Assembly: GCF_000430585.1 (NCBI RefSeq)
Contig: NZ_AUMH01000004.1
Location: 62,001-126,000, forward strand
From: Alicyclobacillus herbarius DSM 13609
GTDB taxonomy: Bacteria > Bacillota > Bacilli > Alicyclobacillales > Alicyclobacillaceae
Reading direction: 5' to 3'
DNA: 64,000 bases
The number at the start of each line of letters is the position of its first letter. Within the stretch, counting starts at the first letter, position 1. This document shows positions 18,732 to 27,349 of this stretch, piece after piece. Below the pieces are notes generated by a model, which saw only the letters and a list, made by a program, of their open reading frames with translations, was not told where the DNA came from and made no database searches. Position numbers and translations under genes: made by a program.

Positions 18732-19205
18732 CTAGTCCCTCAGGCTACGGGTTAAATTGGCCATCTCGATGGCCGACATGGCCGCGTCCCAGCCTTTGTT
18801 GCCCGCCTTCGTGCCGGCTCGCTCAATCGCCTGTTCAATCGTATCCGTGGTGAGCACCCCGAAGATCACCGGGCAATTGGACTGCAGTGACACCTGGGCC
18901 ACCCCTTTGGCCACTTCGCCCGCCACATAGTCAAAGTGCGGAGTGGCGCCGCGAATCACCGCGCCCAGGGCGACGACCGCGTCATACCGCCCTGACTGCG
19001 CCAGCTGCTTGGCGATAAACGGAATTTCAAACGCGCCGGGCACCCAGGCCACGTCAATGTTCGATTCGTCGACGCCGTGGCGTTTCCAGGCGTCGATGGC
19101 TCCTCCCAGCAAGCGCTGCGTGATGAATTCGTTAAAGCGGCTAATAACTACTGCAAACTTCAGGCCTTGTCCGGTCAGGTGTCCTTCAAAGGTACGAACG
19201 TTCAT
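18732..19205 (-). CDS. ribH: 6,7-dimethyl-8-ribityllumazine synthase
   Basis: RibH condenses ribitylaminopyrimidinedione with dihydroxybutanone phosphate to lumazine, the penultimate riboflavin step. The 157-residue subunit shows [41 protein letters not shown] and [27 protein letters not shown], the complete set of RibH motifs. The start at 19205 follows AGGAGGAG; upstream in-frame codons have no homology. It is the last gene of the rib operon, 16 bases after ribBA. No clear terminator was seen after it. Confidence 0.97.
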   Translation of the reverse strand: MNVRTFEGHLTGQGLKFAVVISRFNEFITQRLLGGAIDAWKRHGVDESNIDVAWVPGAFEIPFIAKQLAQSGRYDAVVALGAVIRGATPHFDYVAGEVAKGVAQVSLQSNCPVIFGVLTTDTIEQAIERAGTKAGNKGWDAAMSAIEMANLTRSLRD

Positions 19206-19221
19206 GCTGTCTCCTCCTGCC

Positions 19222-20412
19222 TTATAGGTGCAACAGGTGCCCCAATTTTTCGCGCTTCGTGTACAAATAGCGCTCATTGTACGGATTGCGATCGACTTCG
19301 AGCGGGACCCGCTCCACCACCGTCAATCCGTGTCCCTCAATGCCGCGGATTTTCCGTGGGTTATTCGTCAACAGGCGCATCTTGCGTACGCCCAGGTCGT
19401 ATAAAATCTGCGCTCCGATGCCATAGTCCCGTAGGTCGTCGGGAAAGCCCAGGCGGTGGTTGGCCTCTACCGTGTCCGCCCCCTGGTCTTGCAGGGCGTA
19501 GGCGCGGATTTTGTTCAACAGGCCGATTCCCCGGCCTTCTTGACGCAGGTATAACAAGACGCCCTTACCAGCCTCGGCAATCTGCTGCATCGCCGCGTGC
19601 AGCTGGGGACCGCAATCACACCGCAGCGATCCAAACGCGTCCCCCGTCAGGCACTCCGAATGGACACGCACCAACGTCGGTTCGCCGTCCATCTCGCCCA
19701 TGACCAAGGCGATGTGTTCCTTATCATCCAACTGATTCGTATAGACGATGGCCTGAAACTCGCCATAGGTGGTCGGCAGCTTGGCGCTGGCGCGGCGCTC
19801 CACCAACCTTTCCGAACGCTTGCGGTAAGCGATTAAATCCGCGATGGAGATAATCTTCAGGCCGTGGTGAGCAGCCAGCTCCTCGAGTTGCGGCAGGCGC
19901 GCCATCGTCCCGTCCTTGTTGAGGATTTCGCAGATGACTCCCACCGGGGCCGCGCCGGCGAGACGGGCGAGATCGACCGCAGCCTCGGTGTGACCCGCCC
20001 GACGTAGAACCCCACCTTCTTTAGCAATCAGTGGGAAAATGTGACCCGGCTTGCGAAAATCCTCTGGCCGAGCGTCCTCGCGCACGAGAGCCGCCACCGT
20101 CTGCGCGCGTTCAAAGGCAGAGATACCGGTGTGCGTGTGCGCCTCATCGACCGAGACCGTGAACGCCGTCCCGTAGGCATCCGTGTTCTGTTCGACCATC
20201 GCGCGAAAGCCTAGGCGCAAGGCCCGGTCTTGCGTGATTGGCACGCAGACGAGCCCCCGGCCGTGCGTAATCATGAAGTTGATGATCTCGGGAGTCGCCT
20301 TTACACCCAGGGCAACGAAATCACCCTCGTTTTCCCGGTCTTCATCGTCGACCACAATCACCACGCGACCTTCCCGCAGATCCGCAATGGCCTCTTCAAT
20401 CCGGTTGAGCAT
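19222..20412 (-). CDS. ribBA: Bifunctional DHBP synthase / GTP cyclohydrolase II
   Basis: This 396-residue fusion supplies both riboflavin precursors. Residues about 1-200 form DHBP synthase ([14 protein letters not shown] acidic metal loop, [27 protein letters not shown]). Residues about 205-396 form GTP cyclohydrolase II, with the zinc-binding [21 protein letters not shown] and [17 protein letters not shown]. The fused arrangement is usual in Bacilli. AAGGAAGG precedes the ATG. It lies third in ribD-ribE-ribBA-ribH, 79 bases after ribE, all under the FMN riboswitch. Confidence 0.97.
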   Translation of the reverse strand: MLNRIEEAIADLREGRVVIVVDDEDRENEGDFVALGVKATPEIINFMITHGRGLVCVPITQDRALRLGFRAMVEQNTDAYGTAFTVSVDEAHTHTGISAFERAQTVAALVREDARPEDFRKPGHIFPLIAKEGGVLRRAGHTEAAVDLARLAGAAPVGVICEILNKDGTMARLPQLEELAAHHGLKIISIADLIAYRKRSERLVERRASAKLPTTYGEFQAIVYTNQLDDKEHIALVMGEMDGEPTLVRVHSECLTGDAFGSLRCDCGPQLHAAMQQIAEAGKGVLLYLRQEGRGIGLLNKIRAYALQDQGADTVEANHRLGFPDDLRDYGIGAQILYDLGVRKMRLLTNNPRKIRGIEGHGLTVVERVPLEVDRNPYNERYLYTKREKLGHLLHL

Positions 20413-20491
20413 CCGGCTCGCCTTCCTTCTCTATCCTTCCTCTGAGTCCGTTCGCAAGCACCTGTCGATAAGTAACACCCACACCCGTGAT

Positions 20492-21184
20492 TTAGGCATA
20501 TCCATGCTGACGCAAGAAATCCAAGCTTAGCCCCGGATCTCCAGCGACTCCCGGTGGCCCCGCCGTTTCCTCCGCGGAGGCTGGAGACCGCTGGAGATGA
20601 GGTAAAGCCAGCTTTTCCAGGTACTTGGCTAACACATCCACTTCGAGATTGACCACCTGGCCCAGCTTGGCGTCCAGCAGCGTCGTGTGCGCCCCGGTAT
20701 GTGGAATGATGGACACCCGGAATCCGGCATCGTCCACATCCATCACCGTCAAGCTGACACCGTCCACGCAGATAGACCCTTTTTCCACCACGTAGCGCAA
20801 TACGGAGGGAGGAGCGGAGATGGTGAGCACCGTGGCCACCCCTTCCTGCGTACGGGCCGTCAATGTGCCCACGGCATCGACATGGCCCGCGACAATATGG
20901 CCACCGAGCCGGTCGCCCAGGCGAAGCGCCCGTTCCACGTTGACGCGGCTGCCCGGTCGCAGCCGACCGAGGTTGGAGCGGCGCAGCGTTTCTTTGACCG
21001 CATCGGCGGTAAACGTGTGTTCGTCAAACGCCACCACCGTCAGGCAGACCCCATTGACCGCGATGCTGTCGCCCAAGCGGACCCCTTCCAACACCCGTTT
21101 TGCCGCGAGTCGAATCCGTACACTCTCCGCTCGCGGTTCCAGGGCGACGACCCGCGCCACCTCTTCAACCAATCCGGTGAACAT
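20492..21184 (-). CDS. ribE: Riboflavin synthase alpha subunit
   Basis: The enzyme dismutates two lumazines to riboflavin. The 230-residue protein has two similar lumazine-binding halves, each with a G-DSIAVNGVCLTV or GSICVDGVSLTV motif. It starts MFTGLVEEVARV and contains HIVAGHVDAVG. The start at 21184 follows AGGAGGAGG and overlaps the end of ribD by 20 bases. A slightly long C-terminal tail (after residue about 200, rich in S/A/E/P) is beyond the usual family end and is of unknown meaning. Confidence 0.96.
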   Translation of the reverse strand: MFTGLVEEVARVVALEPRAESVRIRLAAKRVLEGVRLGDSIAVNGVCLTVVAFDEHTFTADAVKETLRRSNLGRLRPGSRVNVERALRLGDRLGGHIVAGHVDAVGTLTARTQEGVATVLTISAPPSVLRYVVEKGSICVDGVSLTVMDVDDAGFRVSIIPHTGAHTTLLDAKLGQVVNLEVDVLAKYLEKLALPHLQRSPASAEETAGPPGVAGDPGLSLDFLRQHGYA

Positions 21185-22340
21185 GCTCCCCCTCCTCCTG
21201 TTGTTCTGGATAGACGATGCGCCCCTCGACCCGAACATCGGGCCCGACTTGGCTCACCTGGACATCCGTCAGGGTCAGTGCCTCATCCATCCGCGCCGGA
21301 GAGAGGCCGGCTAGGGCCGGCAGCCCGCCGCCCAAGAGCTTCGGTGCCAGGTAGTAGACCACTTTATCCAGCAGCCGCTCTCTCGCCAAGGCGGACACCA
21401 GCTGTGCGCCGCCCTCGACCAGGACACTGTTACAGCCGCGGCGGGCGAGATCCACAAGAGCCTCCCGCAACGGTACGCGCCCATCCGCCTGGCTCGACAG
21501 GACCACCACATCCAGCGGGCTGGCCGCCGCCTCCTGCAGCACCTTTACCCGCTCCTGGGGCGCTCGCTCCGTGGTATAGACAACGGTGCGACCGGATTCG
21601 TGAAGCAGCCGGGCAGACGGAGGCAAGCGCAGCATCGAATCGAACACCACCCGCAGCGGCTGTCTGATGGCCCCGTCTGGAGCAATCCGCACGGTCAATT
21701 GCGGATCGTCCGCGAGTGCGGTGCCCACCCCCACCGCGATGGCGGGATGCAGGCGGCGCAGCCACTGGACCTGCTGCCGCGCCTCTCTACTGGTCACATA
21801 GCGGCTGTGGCCGGTCGTGGCGGCAATGTAGCCGTCGAGGGTGGCGGCGGTCTTCCAAACCACCAGGGGCCGACCGTGGGTCATGGTGTGGAAGAACGCC
21901 TCGTGCAGCCGCTTCGCCGCCGCCGCTTCCACCCCGACCACCACCTCGATGCCGGCTTCGCGCAGGCGGGCGATGCCCCGCCCTGCCACCTGCGGATTCA
22001 CATCGGGACACGCGATGACCACCCGGCGGACACCGGCGGCAATCAGCGCATCTGCACACGGGGGAGTGCGGCCATGGTGGCTGCATGGCTCCAACGTCAC
22101 ATAAACGGTCGATCCGTTCGCCGCCTCGCCTGCCATTCGCAGTGCGTGCACTTCTGCGTGCGGCCCGCCCGCCTTCAGGTGGGCCCCCTGACCGACCACC
22201 TCGCCGTCGCGGACGATGACCGCACCGACCGACGGGTTTGGGCTCGACTGCGCCAGGCCGAGTTCCCCCAAGGAAATAGCCAGGCGCATAAAGTGCGCGT
22301 CCCAATCCGGTTCGAACTCGCCGATTGTCCCCGTTGCCAC
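21165..22340 (-). CDS. ribD: Bifunctional diaminohydroxyphosphoribosylaminopyrimidine deaminase / reductase
   Basis: RibD performs the second and third riboflavin steps. The 391-residue protein has an N-terminal deaminase (SSPNPSVGAVIV, zinc motif HAEVHAL and TLEPCSHHGRTPPCADAL). A C-terminal reductase follows (VVWKTAATLDGYIA, VGVGTALADDPQLTVR, VLVEGGAQLVSA). The GTG start at 22340 is chosen because GGGGAGGAG ends 5 bases upstream; the longer in-frame reading from 22574 runs through the leader hairpins. It is the first gene of the rib operon. Confidence 0.97.
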   Translation of the reverse strand: MATGTIGEFEPDWDAHFMRLAISLGELGLAQSSPNPSVGAVIVRDGEVVGQGAHLKAGGPHAEVHALRMAGEAANGSTVYVTLEPCSHHGRTPPCADALIAAGVRRVVIACPDVNPQVAGRGIARLREAGIEVVVGVEAAAAKRLHEAFFHTMTHGRPLVVWKTAATLDGYIAATTGHSRYVTSREARQQVQWLRRLHPAIAVGVGTALADDPQLTVRIAPDGAIRQPLRVVFDSMLRLPPSARLLHESGRTVVYTTERAPQERVKVLQEAAASPLDVVVLSSQADGRVPLREALVDLARRGCNSVLVEGGAQLVSALARERLLDKVVYYLAPKLLGGGLPALAGLSPARMDEALTLTDVQVSQVGPDVRVEGRIVYPEQQEEGEHVHRIG

Positions 22341-22379
22341 AATGACTCCTCCCCGCGACCACTGCCTTCTGGGGCCAAA

Positions 22380-22413
22380 CGAAGGAAAGCCCCCTGGCAT
22401 CCTTCCAGGGGGC
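22380..22413 (-). terminator. Attenuator terminator of the rib leader
   Basis: GCCCCCTGG and CCAGGGGGC form a perfect 9-bp stem around a 7-base loop, followed on the minus strand by TTTCCTTCGTTT. It lies between the FMN aptamer and the ribD SD, the expected place for the riboswitch-controlled terminator, although the T-run is interrupted. A second GC-rich hairpin (22474-22500) lies between aptamer and terminator. Confidence 0.65.
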
Positions 22414-22559
22414 GGATCGATAGATTGATGGACCGGTTGTCGGCATCTTTTCCGAGGCGCTGGTGCGCGCATGCCCCGCGGGTCAAAGAACCCGTGGGGC
22501 GTTTTGGCCAAGCCAGGACGATGCCCTGCGTTCAAGCCTCGGATACAATGCATCCACCG

Positions 22560-22734
22560 GCATCCTTCTTTCATCCGGACTATACCGTCGGTACTGGACT
22601 TTCACCAGTTCGTGCGCTACCGGCCTTGGCAGCCATCAGCTGCAGAACCGTCGCGCTCGTGGACTTCGCGTACGCGTCACCACCGATCGGGAATTGGCGC
22701 GGCCCAAGGCCATCGCCTCACCCTGCCCCGAAGG
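22560..22734 (-). ncRNA. FMN riboswitch (RFN element)
   Basis: Read on the minus strand, the element opens with CTTCGGGGCAGGGTGA, continues with AATTCCCGATCGGTGGTGA, and closes with AGTCCGGATGAAAGAAGGATG. These are the conserved strands of the RFN aptamer. It lies directly upstream of ribD. FMN binding in such elements favours termination and lowers riboflavin gene expression. Confidence 0.95.
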
Positions 22735-22763
22735 ATTACCGTATATCCAGTTGTCGCAAACCC

Positions 22764-22792
22764 ATCATACCTTTAACAGAGCTGCGGAGCAA
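22764..22792 (-). promoter_or_regulatory. Promoter of the rib operon
   Basis: On the minus strand TTGCTC (22787-22792), a 17-base spacer and TATGAT (22764-22769) form a sigma-A promoter. The predicted start is about 22757, some 20 bases before the FMN aptamer. Confidence 0.6.
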
Positions 22793-22890
22793 ATCCACAC
22801 ATGAACAGTACCATGTGGATACTCCGGTTGAGGATCATCATAGAACAAGCGTCCAGAAATCGCAACCAAAGCCGCAATTTGGTGCGTAAT

Positions 22891-22929
22891 TTTTCGATTC
22901 CGTTCGCGCGTCCCCGCGCGTTTCGAAAA
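22891..22929. other. Nested hairpin upstream of kimA
   Basis: TTTTCGA (22891-22897) pairs with TCGAAAA (22923-22929). Inside it CGCGCG (22905-22910) pairs with CGCGCG (22915-22920) around TCCC. It lies in the gap between the divergent rib and kimA promoters; no T-run follows on either strand in terminator position. The function is unknown. Confidence 0.35.
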
Positions 22930-23010
22930 AAACCGTAAAGCGCGTCATTGAATCCGTTTTCATGCGCTGTTTTCCGGTTTGCAGATAGGTCATCACATCT
23001 AGTAGAGTCG

Positions 23011-23040
23011 TTGCGACAAGCCGTACTTAATGACTATGAA
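23011..23040 (+). promoter_or_regulatory. Candidate promoter of kimA
   Basis: TTGCGA (23011-23016), an 18-base spacer and TATGAA (23035-23040) lie 51 bases before the ATG of the potassium transporter gene. The match is moderate. Confidence 0.4.
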
Positions 23041-23091
23041 TGGGTGCAAAAAGAACCCGAATTTTTTCCGCGACGACGGGAGAAGTGAACC

Positions 23092-24972
23092 ATGGTTGCG
23101 ACTTTGAAGCGCCTGCTTGTCGGGCGACCACTGAAAACCCGAGAGAGTCAGCAAGCCCGCATCGGTGTCTTGCAAGGCATGGCCTTGCTCACACCGGATG
23201 CGCTGTCCAGTGTGGCCTACGCGACCGACCAGATGGAATCGGTGCTGGCCGTGTTGATTGCGGCTGGGGCAAGCCAGCAATACGTATCGAACGTCCTCGG
23301 GTTTTCCATGCTTGGCACTGGTTTAATTATTATCCTGGCATTCCTGCTGTATTTGGCATACCGAAACATCATACGTCACTATCCCTTGGGGGGTGGCGCG
23401 TACGCCATCGGGCTCAATGACCTGGGCCGCTACTGGGGCCTGTCCGCGGCCGCCACGCTGATTATCGGTTACACGTTGACGGTCGCCGTCTCGATTGCGG
23501 CTGGAGTCGATGCCATCGGCCCTGAAATCCCGTGGGTCAGCCAGCACAAGCTGCTGTGCAACATCCTTTTGACACTGTTCATCATGCTGCTCAACCTGCG
23601 CGGGGTCGGGGAGTCGGCCACCGTCTTGGTGCCCTTTACGTATGCGTTCATCGCCTGTATCGCCTTGGTCGGTGGCGCGGCCGTCGTGGAGGCAATTCGA
23701 CACCCGGCCTCAGTGACGTTGCCGACCACCGCCGGCATGCACGCGGTTACCGGAATGAGTCTGTTCCTGTTTCTGCGTATGTTCGCCAGCGGCTGCAGCG
23801 CCTTGACGGGGGTGGAGGCAGTTTCCAACTCGGTCCCGGTGTTTCGTAATCCGTCCACCAAGCGGGCCACGTTGACACTGTTATCCCTGATTGTCACGCT
23901 CTCGATACTGTTTCTCATCGTCTCCGGTGTGGCCACCCTGCACGGCCTACAGTACAACCCGAACGTTCCACTGATTAACCAGGAAGCACACGTGGTGTTC
24001 GGGGAGTCCCCGGCCGGGAAGGTCATGACCATCGTGGTCTCCCTTGCGACGATGTGTATCCTGGTCATCGCGGCCAACACCGCCTTCGCTGGCTGTCCAG
24101 CGCTGTGGTCCTCCATGGCGCGGGACGGGTTTATGCCAAGGTGGATGCAGCATAAAGGAGACCGGTTGGTCTACAGCAACGGCATTGTCTTTCTGACCAT
24201 CATCTCGCTCGCCTTGACCATCGTCTTCAAAGCGCGTGTCGAGCGGCTTATTCCACTGTACGCGGTGAGCGTGTTCTACACGTTTTCCGTCTCGCAGCTG
24301 GGCATGCTCGTGCGACAAGTTCGCTATAGGCAAAAGAATTGGCTGTGGCCGACGATTGGCACAGGCTTTGGCTTCATCATGACAGCGGCCGCCTGCCTGG
24401 TGTTCTGTATCACCCGGTTTCTGGACGGAGCCTGGCTGGTCTTGGTCTGTGTGCCGCTGTTGGTGATGATGTTTTCCAAGATTAAGGCGCACTACGACCA
24501 AGTGAAGTGTGAGCTGCGCTACGACTTCTCCCAGCCGTTCACGTCCAAAGGGGACAGCATTACCATCGTCCCCATTGCGTCCGTGAACAAGGCATCCGTG
24601 CAGGCATTGCGCTACGCGGTCGATAATTTCAAGCATGTCATTGCCGTAACCGTCATCGCCAACGACTCCGAGGAAGAGATGCGGCGGGCGACCGAAAAGA
24701 TACAGGCGGACTGGGATCGCCTCCAGAGCGGGGTGCCACTGGTGGTCATCCATTCCCAGTACCGGAACGTCGCCAAACGCCTGCAGCGTTTTGTCGAGTT
24801 TGAACTGCACAAGTACAACCCGGACAACATCACTGTGGTCATCCCGCAGTTCATCACCAACCGCTGGTGGCACAAACTGCTGCACAACAAGACCGGTGGG
24901 TTGTTGATGGCCTGGCTGGTCTTGGGCAAGTCCGTCAAGGTGGTATCCGTCCCCTATCGGCTGTCGCGTTAA
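23092..24972 (+). CDS. KimA-like potassium transporter (APC superfamily)
   Basis: This 626-residue protein has about twelve membrane helices (residues 20-470) followed by a cytoplasmic domain of about 150 residues. It resembles B. subtilis KimA (YdaO), a high-affinity K+/H+ symporter. The N-terminus RLLVGRPLKTRES, then LLTPDALSSVAYATDQ, YPLGGGAYAIG and GVEAVSNSVPVFRNP are the family marks. The tail has AVTVIANDSEEE and HKYNPDNITVVIPQF. GGGAGAAG precedes the ATG. In B. subtilis the gene is controlled by a c-di-AMP riboswitch, and no such element was recognised here. It is monocistronic, with a strong terminator behind it. Confidence 0.85.
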   Translation: MVATLKRLLVGRPLKTRESQQARIGVLQGMALLTPDALSSVAYATDQMESVLAVLIAAGASQQYVSNVLGFSMLGTGLIIILAFLLYLAYRNIIRHYPLGGGAYAIGLNDLGRYWGLSAAATLIIGYTLTVAVSIAAGVDAIGPEIPWVSQHKLLCNILLTLFIMLLNLRGVGESATVLVPFTYAFIACIALVGGAAVVEAIRHPASVTLPTTAGMHAVTGMSLFLFLRMFASGCSALTGVEAVSNSVPVFRNPSTKRATLTLLSLIVTLSILFLIVSGVATLHGLQYNPNVPLINQEAHVVFGESPAGKVMTIVVSLATMCILVIAANTAFAGCPALWSSMARDGFMPRWMQHKGDRLVYSNGIVFLTIISLALTIVFKARVERLIPLYAVSVFYTFSVSQLGMLVRQVRYRQKNWLWPTIGTGFGFIMTAAACLVFCITRFLDGAWLVLVCVPLLVMMFSKIKAHYDQVKCELRYDFSQPFTSKGDSITIVPIASVNKASVQALRYAVDNFKHVIAVTVIANDSEEEMRRATEKIQADWDRLQSGVPLVVIHSQYRNVAKRLQRFVEFELHKYNPDNITVVIPQFITNRWWHKLLHNKTGGLLMAWLVLGKSVKVVSVPYRLSR

Positions 24973-24993
24973 TTCCCGTTCGGCCAGCTTTCT

Positions 24994-25035
24994 ATTCGGC
25001 CAGCGTCGACCATGCGGCGCTGGCCGAATTTCGTT
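24994..25035 (+). terminator. Intrinsic terminator of kimA
   Basis: ATTCGGCCAGCG (24994-25005) and CGCTGGCCGAAT (25018-25029) form a perfect 12-bp stem with a 12-base loop, followed by TTCGTTTA. It lies 21 bases after the kimA stop. Confidence 0.75.
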
Positions 25036-25042
25036 TATCGGC

Positions 25043-25074
25043 AAAAAAAAGCGGCGCATCCGAACGGTTGCGCC
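25043..25074 (-). terminator. Intrinsic terminator of the galactan operon
   Basis: On the minus strand GGCGCA and TGCGCC pair across ACCGTTCGGA, followed by GC and a run of eight T residues. It lies about 120 bases beyond the GH42 stop and back to back with the kimA terminator. Confidence 0.75.
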
Positions 25075-25191
25075 TTCCTAGGGGAAAAGGGTTGTCTACA
25101 ATATAACATCGCCAACCCGGCAATTCATCGGACTTTTGCCCAATGGTTTGTCGAACTTTTGTCCTATGTCGATTTTTGTAGAAACCCCACC

Positions 25192-27318
25192 TTATCCCTC
25201 GCGCCGCAGCACACGCACCCCGTATGCTGGCAGGTCCAGACACGTGTTGACCGTCTCGCCGGACAGGACATCCACAAGGCCATTTCCAATCGGGCTCAGA
25301 TCCACCTTTTGTTCCTCTGCCCGGTGGTTGAGCACGAACAAGAAGGCCGCGCCATTCGCCTGCTTACGCCAGACGGCCTCAATGCCAGCCGGGGCCGTCA
25401 GGGCGGGACGGACTCCTGCGGTCTCGGCCAACGCGGTGACCAATTGGGCCAAAGCGGACTCGCTCGGACGGGTGCCTACGTAGACGGCCAGACCCTCGTC
25501 GAAAGCGTGAGCGGTCACGGCCGGTTGGCCGGCGTAAAAGTCGGCCCCATACGTGGCCAGCGGCACGGCACCCTCAAGGTGAATCACATCGGCCCACAAA
25601 TCCGCCGTGAACTCAGCCGGCAGGACAGGGGTCGCCAGGCTCGCTGGACTTCTGGGCGCTGCGCCCTGCGCAGAACCCGTCAAGGCAGCACTCGCCTTCA
25701 AAGAAGCCCTCGCCAATGAAGCCCCCGTCCACCGGCAGGGCACCGTTTGACCGGGGAGGAACGGATCGAACTCTTCCACGTACATTCCCAGCACATCCCG
25801 CAGGGGGGCCGGGTAACCGCCTAGGTGAACGCGATCGTTTTCATCCACGATGCCCGAGAAAAACGTGGTGATAAAGACACCACCTTGGCGCACGTAGCGA
25901 CGAATGTTTTCCGCGGCCCGCTCGGTCAACATGTAGAGGTTGGGCGCGAGAACGAGCTTGTACCGTGACAGGTCCCCTTCCGGCTGGATAAAGTCGACGG
26001 CGATGTTGTGTTCAAACAGCGGCCGGTACCAACGCAGCAACTCGTCAAGGTAGCGGATGTCCCGGCTTGGCTTAGAGTCCAGTTCCAACGCCCACCAGTT
26101 CGCCCAGTCAAACAGGATAGCCACCTCAGCCTCCACGCGGCTGTCCACCACAGCCGACAGCGCCCTGAGCTCTTGGCCGAGCTCGGTCACCTCGCGAAAG
26201 ACGCGGGTGTTCGCACCGGCGTGAGGCACCATGGCGCCGTGGAACTTTTCCGCCCCGGCTCGCGACGCCCGCCACTGGAAGAACATGACCCCGTCGCCCC
26301 CATGAGCCACCGTCTGATAACTCCACAGCCGCATGACGCCCGGCCGCTTGAGGGGATTTTGGGGCCGCCAGTTGACCTGACTGGTGGTCTGCTCCATGAG
26401 GACGAAGGGCTGCCCCTGCTTCAAACTGCGCATCAGGTCGTGGGACATGGCCGCCAAGAGGGGGACGCCAGCCGTAGGCTCTGGGTAGCTGTCCCAGGTG
26501 ACCAGGTCCATGTGGCTGGCCAGTTTGAAATAGTCAATCGGCTTAAAAAAGCCCATCAGGTTGGTCATCACCGGAACGTCCGGGGTAACCTCCTTCAGGA
26601 TATCCCGTTCCGCTACGAAAAGGTTAATCAGACTATCGGACATGAAGCGCGCATAGTCCAGCTGCTGACCCGGATTGGCAAAGGTCGGGGTCTTGCCCGG
26701 GAGTGGTACCTCATCCCAGTCACTGTAGGTCTGACTCCAAAAGGCGGTACCCCAACGGTCGTTCAACTCGTCCAGCGTCCCGTAGCGGGCCTTCAACCAG
26801 TTTCGGAATGCGGCCTCACAGCGAGGGCAATAACAGCGGGAGACGTGACAGCCATACTCGTTGTTGACGTGCCACATCGCCAAAGCCGGATGATCCCGAT
26901 AATGTTCTGCTAGCCGACGTACCAAACGCTGGCTGAACTCGCGGTACTCTGGGCTGTTTGGGCAATAGTGTTGGCGCGATCCGTGCGAATACCGCGCCCC
27001 GTTCTCGTCCACCGGCAGGACCTCAGGATGGCGCTTGACCAACCACGCGGGCGGAGACGCCGTGGCTGTAGCTAGGTCTACGGCAATGCCATTCTGCCAG
27101 AGGAGATTGACGATTTCGTCCAGCCAAGAGAAGTCGTACCGTCCCGGTGTAGGTTCCAGTTTGGCCCAGCTAAAGATGCCGAGGCTGACCATGTTCACGC
27201 CCGCCTCGCGCATCAAGCGGACATCTTCATGCCAAACCTCTTTGGGCCACTGCTCGGGGTTGTAGTCGCCGCCGTAAAAGATCTGCGTACCGTGGGAAAT
27301 GGCCAATGTATTCCGCAT
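25192..27318 (-). CDS. GH42 beta-galactosidase
   Basis: This 708-residue enzyme hydrolyses terminal beta-galactosides. The TIM barrel starts YGGDYNPEQWP. The acid/base Glu is in MWHVNNEYGCH (about residue 150) and the nucleophile Glu in FVLMEQTTSQVNW (about 310). A four-Cys zinc cluster is visible in CHVSRCYCPRCEAAF. The trimerisation and C-terminal beta domains follow. No signal peptide is seen, so it is cytoplasmic and suited to imported galacto-oligosaccharides. A stretch near residues 535-560 rich in A, S and L may be an insertion. It is the last gene of the gan-type operon, 31 bases after GH53. Confidence 0.95.
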   Translation of the reverse strand: MRNTLAISHGTQIFYGGDYNPEQWPKEVWHEDVRLMREAGVNMVSLGIFSWAKLEPTPGRYDFSWLDEIVNLLWQNGIAVDLATATASPPAWLVKRHPEVLPVDENGARYSHGSRQHYCPNSPEYREFSQRLVRRLAEHYRDHPALAMWHVNNEYGCHVSRCYCPRCEAAFRNWLKARYGTLDELNDRWGTAFWSQTYSDWDEVPLPGKTPTFANPGQQLDYARFMSDSLINLFVAERDILKEVTPDVPVMTNLMGFFKPIDYFKLASHMDLVTWDSYPEPTAGVPLLAAMSHDLMRSLKQGQPFVLMEQTTSQVNWRPQNPLKRPGVMRLWSYQTVAHGGDGVMFFQWRASRAGAEKFHGAMVPHAGANTRVFREVTELGQELRALSAVVDSRVEAEVAILFDWANWWALELDSKPSRDIRYLDELLRWYRPLFEHNIAVDFIQPEGDLSRYKLVLAPNLYMLTERAAENIRRYVRQGGVFITTFFSGIVDENDRVHLGGYPAPLRDVLGMYVEEFDPFLPGQTVPCRWTGASLARASLKASAALTGSAQGAAPRSPASLATPVLPAEFTADLWADVIHLEGAVPLATYGADFYAGQPAVTAHAFDEGLAVYVGTRPSESALAQLVTALAETAGVRPALTAPAGIEAVWRKQANGAAFLFVLNHRAEEQKVDLSPIGNGLVDVLSGETVNTCLDLPAYGVRVLRREG

Positions 27319-27349
27319 CCTTTCACTCTAAGCTGTCATAGCTTTATCG

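Noticed and set aside
20687-21667. A 326-codon plus-strand frame across ribE and ribD.
   Set aside because: It is antisense to two certain genes and its composition (Pro, Arg, Ala) is that of a shadow frame.
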